NCBI GenBank assembly: GCA_900543095.1
Contig: UQQD01000018.1
Location: 1 to 31,073 of the forward strand
DNA length: 31,073 nucleotides
Source of the DNA: an uncultured Ruminococcus sp.
GTDB lineage: Bacteria > Bacillota > Clostridia > Oscillospirales > Acutalibacteraceae
Reading direction: 5' to 3'
How positions within the stretch are numbered: position 1 is the first letter of the stretch; every line of letters starts with the position of its first letter. The notes under the pieces were generated by a model. That model was not told the DNA's origin, ran no database searches, and was given only the letters and a program-made list of their open reading frames with translations. This document shows, piece by piece, positions 1 through 7,176 of the stretch. Made by a program: the position numbers and the translations under genes.

Positions 1-53
1 CTACGACACTTCGGGTATGAACCGAATGCTCTAGCCAGCTGAGCTATTCCGCC
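1..53 (-). tRNA. tRNA-Met(CAU), 3' part cut by window edge
   Basis: Read on the minus strand from position 53, the sequence gives an acceptor 5' strand GGCGGAA, then TA, a D arm GCTC...GAGC, and an anticodon stem TTCGG/CCGAA closing the loop TTCATAC, so the anticodon is CAU. The variable loop begins and the T arm is lost at the window edge. The anticodon stem lacks the three G-C pairs of initiator tRNA, so I read it as elongator Met; a lysidine-modified Ile tRNA is less likely but not excluded without the 3' half. A consensus promoter lies just upstream. Confidence 0.9.
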
Positions 54-85
54 ATATTTGCCGATATTTAAAATCAGCAAGTCTA

Positions 86-114
86 ATTATATTGCATTTT
101 TTTTTATTTGTCAA
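86..114 (-). promoter_or_regulatory. sigma-70-type promoter of tRNA-Met
   Basis: On the minus strand a perfect TTGACA (114-109) and a perfect TATAAT (91-86) are separated by exactly 17 bp. Initiation would fall near position 79, about 25 bp before the mature tRNA end. It lies 18 bp beyond the stop codon of the upstream lipoprotein gene, so the tRNA has its own transcription start. Confidence 0.85.
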
Positions 115-131
115 GACTTTTTTCAAGATTT

Positions 132-857
132 CTAATTTTGTGTCGAATGATATTCGTCAATACCCCATTCTTCTTTCAGTGTATCCGAAACAGGGAACAC
201 CCTAAACAGCATAATACTGCTCTTGCTGTCGGTTTTGTTCTCCTGAGTGCTAAGTGAAAAAACAAATCCGCGATACCAAAATGAATCTCTGCTGTCGGTA
301 GTTATTCGGTAAAAAATGTTTTCAAGGAATTCCTCACTTCCCGTCGGAAATCCGCACGCTGCCTCAGCCGTTATCGCCGCTTGCTCCAGCACCCTGTTAC
401 TGCTTCCGCTGTCGCCCTCCTGCGCCATAAAACTGCTTATCGTTGTTCCCACTCCGATATTCAGCAGTTTTCCGCTTTCAGTCTCAACCGTTGCGGTCAG
501 GTTTGTTTTATCGGTGTTATAATAGTAATACTGTATTGCAACGCCTTTTTCATCTGTTTTTTGCTCGCCGTTCTTTAGCCAGCCGTCAAATGAAATAAAA
601 TCCGTTTGACCAAGCTTAGTTTTGATCTCGTTATATCTTTGAGTAAAATCCGAAAGCGTAAGCGTAAACCTCATACCGTTTACGTTGTCACTTTCTTCAA
701 CCGAGCCTGCGTTTTGCACGGGATAAAATTCATCGACAGTTGCCGCATTTGAAGGCAGTTCAAGGTCGATTTTTTCCTGCTTTTGTTTGCAAGCCGAAAG
801 TATCGGAATACCTATAAGAATTATGCAAATTACCAGTACGGAAATTGCCTTTTTCAT
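132..857 (-). CDS. putative lipoprotein of unknown function
   Basis: A 241-residue protein. It starts with a lipoprotein signal: two lysines, a hydrophobic stretch, and the lipobox LSAC with the lipidated Cys at residue 23. The mature part is soluble, Ser/Thr/Asp-rich and probably beta-rich, with a Tyr cluster near residue 112, and should sit on the outer face of the membrane. The start is supported by GAGGT about 6 bases upstream. No family is recognised. It has no operon partner: a repeat-filled gap lies upstream and the tRNA-Met promoter directly downstream. I see no clear terminator. Confidence 0.75.
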   Translation of the reverse strand: MKKAISVLVICIILIGIPILSACKQKQEKIDLELPSNAATVDEFYPVQNAGSVEESDNVNGMRFTLTLSDFTQRYNEIKTKLGQTDFISFDGWLKNGEQKTDEKGVAIQYYYYNTDKTNLTATVETESGKLLNIGVGTTISSFMAQEGDSGSSNRVLEQAAITAEAACGFPTGSEEFLENIFYRITTDSRDSFWYRGFVFSLSTQENKTDSKSSIMLFRVFPVSDTLKEEWGIDEYHSTQN

Positions 858-932
858 ATTTTACCTCACTGCAATTATTTACCAAGCTTTACCGTTACAA
901 TTTAGGGATAACTTTTACAGTTGCCCGATAGA

Positions 933-967
933 GGACAGCCGCAAGGGCTGTCCCTACAATTCAGTGC
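933..967 (+). repeat. 35-bp dispersed repeat with palindromic core, copy 1
   Basis: The repeat begins with a palindrome, GGACAGCC then GCAA then GGGCTGTCC, followed by CTACAATTCAGTGC. The copy at 1191-1225 is identical over all 35 bases and in the same orientation. A related palindrome core reappears at about 30985-31006 in reverse orientation. Confidence 0.85.
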
Positions 968-1021
968 GGAAACGCACATATTTTACAAACGTTATGTTCA
1001 GCAGAAACACTCTGTTTTTCA

Positions 1022-1160
1022 AGCCTTCCCCTTGAGGGGAAGGTGGCGGCGGAGCCGTCGGATGAGGTGTAGTCGCAAAGCGGCGTGGAAGCGCAGGGTT
1101 TGTTATAAGGTTTCCACCTCATCAGTCACTTTGTGACAGCTTCCCCTCAAGGGGAAGCCA
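1022..1160. repeat. MITE-like palindromic element, about 140 bp
   Basis: The ends are an 18-bp inverted repeat, CTTCCCCTTGAGGGGAAG at 1025-1042 and its reverse complement at 1140-1157; each end is itself a near-perfect palindrome with a four-base loop. Inside, GATGAGGTG (1061-1069) pairs with CACCTCATC (1115-1123), and GTCAC-TTT-GTGAC forms a small hairpin at 1126-1138. There is no coding capacity, so any mobility would need a transposase supplied elsewhere. Elements of this type are dispersed in gut Clostridia genomes. A half copy lies at 4213-4256. Confidence 0.7.
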
Positions 1161-1190
1161 CGAAAACATCAGCGTAAGGCTTTAGCCCTC

Positions 1191-1225
1191 GGACAGCCGC
1201 AAGGGCTGTCCCTACAATTCAGTGC
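1191..1225 (+). repeat. 35-bp dispersed repeat with palindromic core, copy 2
   Basis: It is identical to 933-967. The two copies are direct repeats flanking the MITE-like element, which suggests either nested insertion or duplication of the palindrome by recombination. Confidence 0.85.
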
Positions 1226-1240
1226 AGTGAAATTCTTAAA

Positions 1241-1531
1241 CAATTTGTCAGATAATGAAACACTGCTACACTGCTGACATAAAAACGTTGTTTCCATATC
1301 ACACTCGTTACTATGATGAACAGACGTTTGTCAAAATATGAAACGTTGCTGCACTGCTGACATAAAAACGTTGTTTCCATATCACATACGCTATTATGCT
1401 GAACAAACGTTTGTCAGAATATGAAACATCACTACACTGCTGACACAAAAACGTTGTTTCCATATCACACTCGTTACTATGATGAACAGACGTTTGTCAG
1501 AATATGAAATATCACTACACTGCTAACATAA
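1241..1531 (-). repeat. 83-bp tandem repeat array downstream of gyrA
   Basis: The landmark CTGCTGACAT (and close variants) recurs at 1271, 1354, 1437 and 1520, an exact period of 83 bp. This gives three full units plus a partial one (about 1241-1270). On the minus strand each unit reads GCAGTGTAG, TTTCATATTCTGACAAACG, GTTCA(G/T)CATA, GATATGGAAACAACG. The array ends 5 bp from the gyrA stop codon. The same unit occurs in the opposite orientation at 10893-11153. The arms ATATGGAAAC and GTTTCATAT of adjoining units can pair, so the array could fold in the gyrA 3' transcript. Confidence 0.85.
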
Positions 1532-1535
1532 AATT

Positions 1536-4082
1536 TTATTTGTCTTCGGCTGTCGGCTCGCTTGCTTCAGGTGGTTGTTGTTCAGCGTTTTCCGTCTGTT
1601 CGCCGCTGTCAATATCGGTTTCTTCCTCGTTTTCGTGAGGCGCACGAGCAACGGTCACAACTTTATCTCCCTTGCCTGTTTTCATCAGCGTAACACCCTT
1701 TGACGGACGTGAGCAAACTCTGATTGATTCTGCGGCAATTCTTATTATGATACCGTCCTGAGAAATAATGATAACGTCGTCGTCAAGGTCAACCACCTTG
1801 ATTGCGGCAACATCGCCGTATTTTTCAACATGATAGTTAGTCAGACCCTTACCGCCGCGGCTCTGAACACGATAATCGTCAGGGCTTGAAAGTCTGCCGT
1901 AGCCTGTTTCGGAAACGGTAAGAACATATCCGCCCTCACGCACAACGCTCATTCCGACAACGCTGTCGCCGTCTTTAAGCTTGAGCGCCTTAACGCCCCT
2001 TGCCTGTCTGCCCATAGGACGAACGTCGGTTTCGTTAAAGCGAATTGCAACGCCCTTTTTGGTTGCAACGATAACCTGACTTTCACCGTCGGTCATTCTT
2101 ACCCATGCAAGCTCGTCACCCTCGTTAAGCTCAAGAGCAATGAGTCCGCCTTTGCGCGCGGTGTTATATGCGCTGAGCGCAATACGCTTGATAATGCCCT
2201 GACGGGTTACCATAATCAGATATTTATCCTCGTCAAACTCAGGCACTCTTATCATAGAAGTTACCTTTTCGTCGGCAGAAAGCGGCAAAAGATTAGCAAT
2301 ATTAATACCCTTTGACTGTCTGCTTCCCTCGGGAACTTCGTAGCATTTAAGTCTGTAAACTCTGCCCTTGTCGGTAAAGAACAGAACATAGTCGTGCGAA
2401 TTGATAATAAACATTTCGGTCGCAACGTCCTCTTCACGTCTCGACATTCCCGAAACGCCTCTTCCGCCCCTGCGCTGAATCTTGTAAGTATCGGCGGCAA
2501 GACGTTTTACATAACCGAACTGTGTAAGCGTAAGAACACATTCCTCCTGCGGAATAAGGTCCTCAATGTCAACCTCACCGCTGATTGCACAAATCTCGGT
2601 TCTTCTCGGATCAGCATACTTATTGCGAATGGCAATAAGCTCCTCCTTAACGATTTCAAGCTTTCTTGTTTCGCTTGCAAGTATCTCCAAAAATTCTTTT
2701 ATTTTTGCCTGCAAAGCGGCGATTTCCTCGTCAATCTTTGCACGCTCCATATTTGTGAGCTGTCCCAAACGCATCTGAACAATAGCCTGCGCCTGAATCT
2801 CGTCAAGACCGAAACGCTCCATAAGAGCCGCCTTTGCGCTCGGCAAATCCTTGCTGTGGCGGATTATCGCAATTACCTCGTCAATAAAGTCGATGGCGAT
2901 TTTCAAGCCCTCTAAGATGTGCGCTCTGTCCTGAGCCTTTTTGAGGTCAAACTCTGTGCGGCGGCGTATTACGTCCTCCTGAAACTCAATGTAGCATTTA
3001 AGCATATCCTTGAGCGTAAGGATCTTTGGTTCGCCGTCAACAATAGCAAGCATAATTGCGCCGAATGTAGTCTGGAGCTGAGTATATGAAAACAGTTGGT
3101 TAAGCACAATCTGCGGCGAAGCGTCACGCTTTACGTCAATCTCTATGTGCATACCTATTCTGTCGGAGTGATCCTCAATATTTGAAATACCCTCAATGCG
3201 CTTGTCCTTAACAAGGTTTGCAATAGTTTCAATAAGTCTTGCCTTGTTTACCTTGTAGGGAAGCTCGGTAACAATAATCTTAAATCTGCCGTTCTTTGCC
3301 TCAACAATTTCGGTTTTGGCACGAACGGTTATTTTTCCTCTGCCCGTAGCATAAGCGGCTCTGATTCCGCTTCTGCCCATAATTATGCCGCCTGTCGGAA
3401 AGTCGGGACCGGGGATATATTCCATAAGCTCGGCGGTTTCTGCGTCGGGATTATCAATAAGCGCACAGACTGCGTCTATTGTTTCACCGAGATTATGCGG
3501 CGGAATTTCAGTTGCCATACCAACGGCAATACCGCTTGAACCGTTTACAAGCAAATTTGGAAAACGGCTCGGAAGCACAACAGGCTCTTTGAGTCTGTCA
3601 TCGTAGTTTGGAATAAAGTCAACCGTATTTTTATCAATGTCGGTGAGCATATCCATAGAAATCTTGCTCATACGGGCTTCTGTGTAACGGTAAGCGGCAG
3701 GCGGGTCGCCGTCAACAGAACCAAAGTTGCCGTGACCGTCAACAAGCATATATCTCATAGAAAAGTCCTGAGCAAGACGAACCATAGCGTCATAAACCGA
3801 GGCGTCACCGTGAGGGTGATAAGAGCCCAGCACCGAACCTACTGTGTCGGCGCACTTATGATACGGCTTTGACGGTTCAAGACCTCTTTCATACATCGTA
3901 TAAAGAATACGGCGGTGAACAGGCTTTAAGCCGTCGCGTACATCGGGCAAAGCTCTTGCAACGATTACACTCATCGAGTAGTCGAGAAAGCTCTTTCGCA
4001 TTTCATTTTGCAAATCAACGTCAATTATTCTCTTTTGGGACTGCTGTTCATTTTGCTGTTCATTCATCTGATCGTTATCCAT
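1536..4082 (-). CDS. gyrA: DNA gyrase subunit A
   Basis: The 848-residue DNA breakage-rejoining subunit of gyrase, which introduces negative supercoils together with GyrB. The winged-helix domain holds the catalytic Tyr133 in the motif RYTEAR. The C-terminal beta-pinwheel carries the GyrA box QRRGGRG needed for DNA wrapping. The C-terminal tail is acidic and rich in Glu and Gln. The start codon follows AGAGG at a normal distance. In the quinolone pocket the order is GDASVYD, so the position of E. coli Ser83 is Ala94, as in Mycobacterium tuberculosis. A promoter lies at 4144-4172, within a degenerate copy of the 83-bp repeat. The gene is separated from gyrB by a thioesterase gene. Confidence 0.98.
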   Translation of the reverse strand: MDNDQMNEQQNEQQSQKRIIDVDLQNEMRKSFLDYSMSVIVARALPDVRDGLKPVHRRILYTMYERGLEPSKPYHKCADTVGSVLGSYHPHGDASVYDAMVRLAQDFSMRYMLVDGHGNFGSVDGDPPAAYRYTEARMSKISMDMLTDIDKNTVDFIPNYDDRLKEPVVLPSRFPNLLVNGSSGIAVGMATEIPPHNLGETIDAVCALIDNPDAETAELMEYIPGPDFPTGGIIMGRSGIRAAYATGRGKITVRAKTEIVEAKNGRFKIIVTELPYKVNKARLIETIANLVKDKRIEGISNIEDHSDRIGMHIEIDVKRDASPQIVLNQLFSYTQLQTTFGAIMLAIVDGEPKILTLKDMLKCYIEFQEDVIRRRTEFDLKKAQDRAHILEGLKIAIDFIDEVIAIIRHSKDLPSAKAALMERFGLDEIQAQAIVQMRLGQLTNMERAKIDEEIAALQAKIKEFLEILASETRKLEIVKEELIAIRNKYADPRRTEICAISGEVDIEDLIPQEECVLTLTQFGYVKRLAADTYKIQRRGGRGVSGMSRREEDVATEMFIINSHDYVLFFTDKGRVYRLKCYEVPEGSRQSKGINIANLLPLSADEKVTSMIRVPEFDEDKYLIMVTRQGIIKRIALSAYNTARKGGLIALELNEGDELAWVRMTDGESQVIVATKKGVAIRFNETDVRPMGRQARGVKALKLKDGDSVVGMSVVREGGYVLTVSETGYGRLSSPDDYRVQSRGGKGLTNYHVEKYGDVAAIKVVDLDDDVIIISQDGIIIRIAAESIRVCSRPSKGVTLMKTGKGDKVVTVARAPHENEEETDIDSGEQTENAEQQPPEASEPTAEDK

Positions 4083-4303
4083 TTTTTACCTCTTCTTACA
4101 ATTTTAACCGGGTTATTTCAATATCATACTGTTTGCTATGCTGAATATAATCTAAGTGCAAATGTCTGTCAAATATTAAACGCTGCTACACCGGAATAAA
4201 GAGGCTCTCGCCTCCCACCCTTCAGTCACTTTGTGACAGCTCCACTCAGGGGGAGTCTTTGAACATCTAAAGCGGCACAGTCAGATATATACCCAAAAAC
4301 TCA
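4083..4303. repeat. repeat remnants upstream of gyrA
   Basis: From about 4118 to 4192 lies a diverged member of the 83-bp family, in the same orientation as the array downstream of gyrA; recognisable parts are GCTATGCTGAATATA, CTGTCAAATATTAAACG and CTGCTACAC. Next come a small hairpin GAGGC-TCTC-GCCTC (4201-4214) and a half copy of the MITE-like element (4213-4256), which shares TCAGTCACTTTGTGACAGCT with the copy at 1022-1160. I see no gene here. Confidence 0.65.
4144..4172 (-). promoter_or_regulatory. gyrA promoter within a degenerate 83-bp repeat
   Basis: On the minus strand TTGACA (4172-4167) and TATATT (4149-4144) are spaced by 17 bp, followed by a leader of about 55 bases to the gyrA start. 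The -35 lies where intact repeat units read CTGACA, and the -10 overlaps the position of GTTCAGCATAG, so a few substitutions would turn a repeat unit into a promoter. Confidence 0.7.
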
Positions 4304-4738
4304 TTACACAAAATACTTTATATTTGCATTAATTTTTTCAAAGAGTTCGGGCATACGCTTTTTGATATTGCACGGTTTGAACGTTTTTGCATCAACAAAG
4401 CCGTGCTGAGTTGAGCCGTAGCCAAGCTCGGTTTCCGTGCCGTCGTCGTTAATGCGCTTTACGGAATATGAAAACTCTATTCTTGCGGCGCTCAGTAATG
4501 TGCACCATGTGCGGATTATCAGCTTATCGTCATATTTTGACGGCAGTCCGTAATGACAGTTGAGGTTTAAAACAGGCGTCATTACTCCTGCGTTTTCCAT
4601 ATCTCTGTAGCTTGTGCCGAAAAGTCTGATATAGTCGGCTCTGCCCATTTCATACCATATCGGGTAATTTGAGTGATGTGTTATTCCCATTTTGTCGGTT
4701 TCAACATAACGCACCCTGATTATCGTTCTTGCATGCAT
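4304..4738 (-). CDS. hotdog-fold acyl-CoA thioesterase (YbgC/FadM type)
   Basis: A 144-residue single-domain hotdog protein of the 4-hydroxybenzoyl-CoA thioesterase family, expected to hydrolyse acyl-CoA or acyl-ACP thioesters in the cytoplasm. The N-terminal signature RYVETDKMGITHHSNY and then WYEMGRADYIR holds the conserved Asp of the active site (D15) and the helix that follows. Length is normal for the family. The start is supported by AAGGAAG about 7 bases upstream. It sits between gyrB (28 bp away) and gyrA on the same strand, so it is probably co-transcribed with gyrB; there is no evident functional link to gyrase. The substrate cannot be told from the sequence. Confidence 0.88.
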   Translation of the reverse strand: MHARTIIRVRYVETDKMGITHHSNYPIWYEMGRADYIRLFGTSYRDMENAGVMTPVLNLNCHYGLPSKYDDKLIIRTWCTLLSAARIEFSYSVKRINDDGTETELGYGSTQHGFVDAKTFKPCNIKKRMPELFEKINANIKYFV

Positions 4739-4765
4739 AGTAAACTTCCTTTTTGTTTTATGATA

Positions 4766-6775
4766 TTAAACGTCAAGATTCTGAACATACTTTGCATTCT
4801 GCTCAATAAACTCTCGTCTTGGTTCAACCTTGTCGCCCATAAGTATTGTAAAGGTTTCGTCCGCCGCCTCGGCGTCGCTGAGATCAACCCTGAGCATAAG
4901 CCTTGAATCGGGGTTCATTGTGGTTTCCCAAAGCTGTTCCGAATCCATTTCACCAAGACCTTTGTATCGCTGAATCTCGGTTTTACCCTCGGTCTGCGCC
5001 AAAATCTGGTCACGTTCCATATCCGAATAAGCGTACTTATGATTTTTGCCCTTTGAAATTCTGTAAAGCGGCGGCTGAGCGATATAAACGTGTCCCAACT
5101 CAACGAGCGGGCGCATATATCTGAAAAAGAACGTAAGCAAAAGCGTTCTGATATGCGAGCCGTCAACATCGGCATCCGCCATTATAATAACTTTATCGTA
5201 TCTCAGCTTTGATATATCAAATTCATCGCCGATACCCGTACCGAGTGCGGTAATTACAGGCATAAGCTTGTCGTTGCCGTAAACTTTGTCTATTCTTGCT
5301 TTTTCAACATTCAGCATTTTGCCCCAAAGCGGCAAAATTGCCTGAATACGTCTGTCACGTCCGCCCTTTGCAGAGCCGCCTGCCGAATCACCCTCGACTA
5401 TAAATATCTCGGTTTCACTGCTGTCACGGGACTGACAGTCGGCAAGCTTGCCGGGAAGCTGAGCAGATTCAAGCGCAGATTTACGTCTTACGCTCTCTCT
5501 TGCTTTTCTTGCGGCTTCTCTTGCTCTTGCGGAGGCAAGCGCTTTTTCAAAAATAGCCTTTGACACGGCGGGATTTTCTTCAAGATAGGTCATCAGCTTA
5601 TCTCTTACGAGCTTATCAACCATTGTCCTTACCTCGGTGTTGCCGAGCTTTGCCTTGGTCTGACCCTCAAACTGAGCCTCTTTGAGCTTTACGCTGATTA
5701 CCGCCGTCAAGCCCTCTCTTACGTCCTCACCGCTGAGGTTTTTGTCGCTGTCCTTCAGCTTTCCGAACTTGCGTGCATAGTCGTTCATAACATAGGTGAG
5801 CGCACGCTTAAAGCCCTCTTCGTGAGTACCGCCGTCCGTGGTGTGAATATTGTTTGCAAATGTAAGCAGATTTTCGTTGTAGCTTTCGTTGTACTGCATT
5901 GCAATTTCAACCGCAACAGTGTCTTCTGCGTTTCTTGCGGCAAAATATATTACATCGGGGTGGATAACCTCAAGAGAACGCTTTTTGTGAATAAACTCAA
6001 CAAAGCTCTTGATACCGCCCTCATAGACAAAATCTTTTTTGATTATGTTGTCAGGGTCACGTTCGTCCCTAAGCTCAATATGTACGCCTGCGTTAAGAAA
6101 CGCCTGCTCACGCAGTCTGCGTTCAAGCACCTCATACTCATAAACCGTTGATTCCTTGAATATTTCGGGATCTGCCTTAAAGCGAACCTCTGTACCTTTT
6201 ATATCTGATGTTCCTATCTTTTCAAGAGGTGTGATTATTTTACCTCTTTCGTAACGCTGAAAATACACGTCCTCGCCGTCGCAAACCTTGACTTCAAGCC
6301 ACTCGGAAAGCGCATTTACAACAGACGCACCAACGCCGTGCAGACCGCCCGAAACCTTGTATCCGCCGCCGCCGAATTTTCCGCCTGCGTGAAGCACGGT
6401 AAACACGACCGTTACGGCAGGAAGTCCTGTTTTGCTGTTTACGCCTACAGGAATACCTCGTCCGTTATCGGTAACACGAATAATATTTCCGTCCTCGATA
6501 ACTACGTCGATTTTTGAACAATAGCCTGCAAGCGCCTCGTCAATAGAGTTGTCAACTATCTCATAAACAAGGTGATGAAGTCCTCTCGGACCTGTAGAAC
6601 CTATGTACATACCGGGGCGCTTTCTTACAGCTTCAAGTCCCTCAAGAACCTGAATTTCGTCAGCTCCGTATTCCTGGTCAACCTTTGTGACAACTATCTC
6701 TTCGCTTGCGTCCGTGGATTCAATCAATTCATTCTGTTCTGTTGTTTCGGTGTTTTCAATCTTTTCGTTATCCAA
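4766..6775 (-). CDS. gyrB: DNA gyrase subunit B
   Basis: The ATPase subunit of gyrase, 669 residues from the chosen start. The GHKL ATPase motifs are VDNSIDEALAG, DNGRGIPVG and GLHGVGASVVNALS. The TOPRIM domain has EGDSAGGSAK (from residue 461) and DADVDGSHIR, which bind the metals. The C-terminal region ends in RRYKGLGEM-type and PRREFIEQNAKYV-type sequence. I chose a TTG start at 6775 because AAAGAGGT (6790-6783) lies 8 bases before it; an in-frame ATG at 6793 and a TTG at 6802 have no such site. About 40 acidic residues precede the ATPase domain. In the quinolone region LPLWGK, Trp484 replaces E. coli Lys447. A CRISPR-repeat-like hairpin lies in the leader. Confidence 0.96.
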   Translation of the reverse strand: MDNEKIENTETTEQNELIESTDASEEIVVTKVDQEYGADEIQVLEGLEAVRKRPGMYIGSTGPRGLHHLVYEIVDNSIDEALAGYCSKIDVVIEDGNIIRVTDNGRGIPVGVNSKTGLPAVTVVFTVLHAGGKFGGGGYKVSGGLHGVGASVVNALSEWLEVKVCDGEDVYFQRYERGKIITPLEKIGTSDIKGTEVRFKADPEIFKESTVYEYEVLERRLREQAFLNAGVHIELRDERDPDNIIKKDFVYEGGIKSFVEFIHKKRSLEVIHPDVIYFAARNAEDTVAVEIAMQYNESYNENLLTFANNIHTTDGGTHEEGFKRALTYVMNDYARKFGKLKDSDKNLSGEDVREGLTAVISVKLKEAQFEGQTKAKLGNTEVRTMVDKLVRDKLMTYLEENPAVSKAIFEKALASARAREAARKARESVRRKSALESAQLPGKLADCQSRDSSETEIFIVEGDSAGGSAKGGRDRRIQAILPLWGKMLNVEKARIDKVYGNDKLMPVITALGTGIGDEFDISKLRYDKVIIMADADVDGSHIRTLLLTFFFRYMRPLVELGHVYIAQPPLYRISKGKNHKYAYSDMERDQILAQTEGKTEIQRYKGLGEMDSEQLWETTMNPDSRLMLRVDLSDAEAADETFTILMGDKVEPRREFIEQNAKYVQNLDV

Positions 6776-6795
6776 AATATTTACCTCTTTCATAC

Positions 6796-6826
6796 GTTTC
6801 AATCCACACCCTCGGTGCGGAGAAAC
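6796..6826 (-). other. solitary CRISPR-repeat-like hairpin in the gyrB leader
   Basis: On the minus strand this 31-base sequence starts GTTTC, continues into a stem CCGCACC, loop GAG and GGTGTGG (one G-U pair), and ends TGTGGATTGAAAC. This is the architecture of type I-C CRISPR repeats: a short G/C-rich hairpin followed by GTGGATTGAAAC. There is one copy only, with no spacers and no cas genes in the window. It lies directly upstream of the gyrB ribosome binding site, so it would be part of the gyrB mRNA leader if transcription starts further upstream. Confidence 0.5.
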
Positions 6827-6874
6827 ATCTCTTTTTGGTGTTATCTTTCATATATCAAATCTTATTCAACACAA

Positions 6875-7174
6875 TCATTTGACGGATTTAAACCTCACAA
6901 AAAACGGCATAAGCAAAACTCCGACAAATACTGTCACAATATTAGTAATCATCAGCGTTAAAAATGTAACGTTGCCTATCACATACAGTTCAAAAACATC
7001 AAAAATTGCAGTAATCAATGCAATTATTAAAAATAAAATTAAAATTTTTATTCTTGATACTTTAAACTTTTTGCCGCAGTGATAACATTCAACATTCTTT
7101 TTATATAAAAGCTTGTTTACATCGCCGTATCTGAATATCGTGCCGCAGTGCGGACAAACAGGTAATTTAAACAT
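6875..7174 (-). CDS. small zinc-ribbon membrane protein
   Basis: A 99-residue protein with a short zinc ribbon, CPHC (residues 8-11) and CYHC (residues 30-33), followed by two hydrophobic segments (about 45-63 and 70-90). The two CxxC knuckles spaced by about 20 residues resemble the TIGR04104-type putative zinc finger, but I cannot confirm that assignment. The likely topology puts the zinc ribbon and the C terminus in the cytoplasm. It begins 2 bp after the stop codon of the next gene, which has the same layout, so the two form an operon of probable paralogues. Confidence 0.7.
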   Translation of the reverse strand: MFKLPVCPHCGTIFRYGDVNKLLYKKNVECYHCGKKFKVSRIKILILFLIIALITAIFDVFELYVIGNVTFLTLMITNIVTVFVGVLLMPFFVRFKSVK

Positions 7175-7176
7175 TT

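Larger units (their letters stand above)
858..1535. other. gene-free repeat tract between lipoprotein gene and gyrA
   Basis: This 678-bp stretch carries no credible gene. In order it holds a fragment of the 83-bp family (about 970-1015), two direct copies of a 35-bp repeat (933-967 and 1191-1225) bracketing a MITE-like element (1022-1160), and then three tandem 83-bp units running up to the gyrA stop codon. Short frames here are translations of the repeats. Confidence 0.8.

Noticed and set aside
2394..2915. 173-residue plus-strand frame inside gyrA
   Set aside because: It is a shadow of gyrA on the opposite strand, with no start signal or family features.
6796..6826. CRISPR array
   Set aside because: Only one repeat-like sequence is present, with no second repeat, spacer or cas gene in the window, so I report it as a solitary repeat-like hairpin and not as an array.
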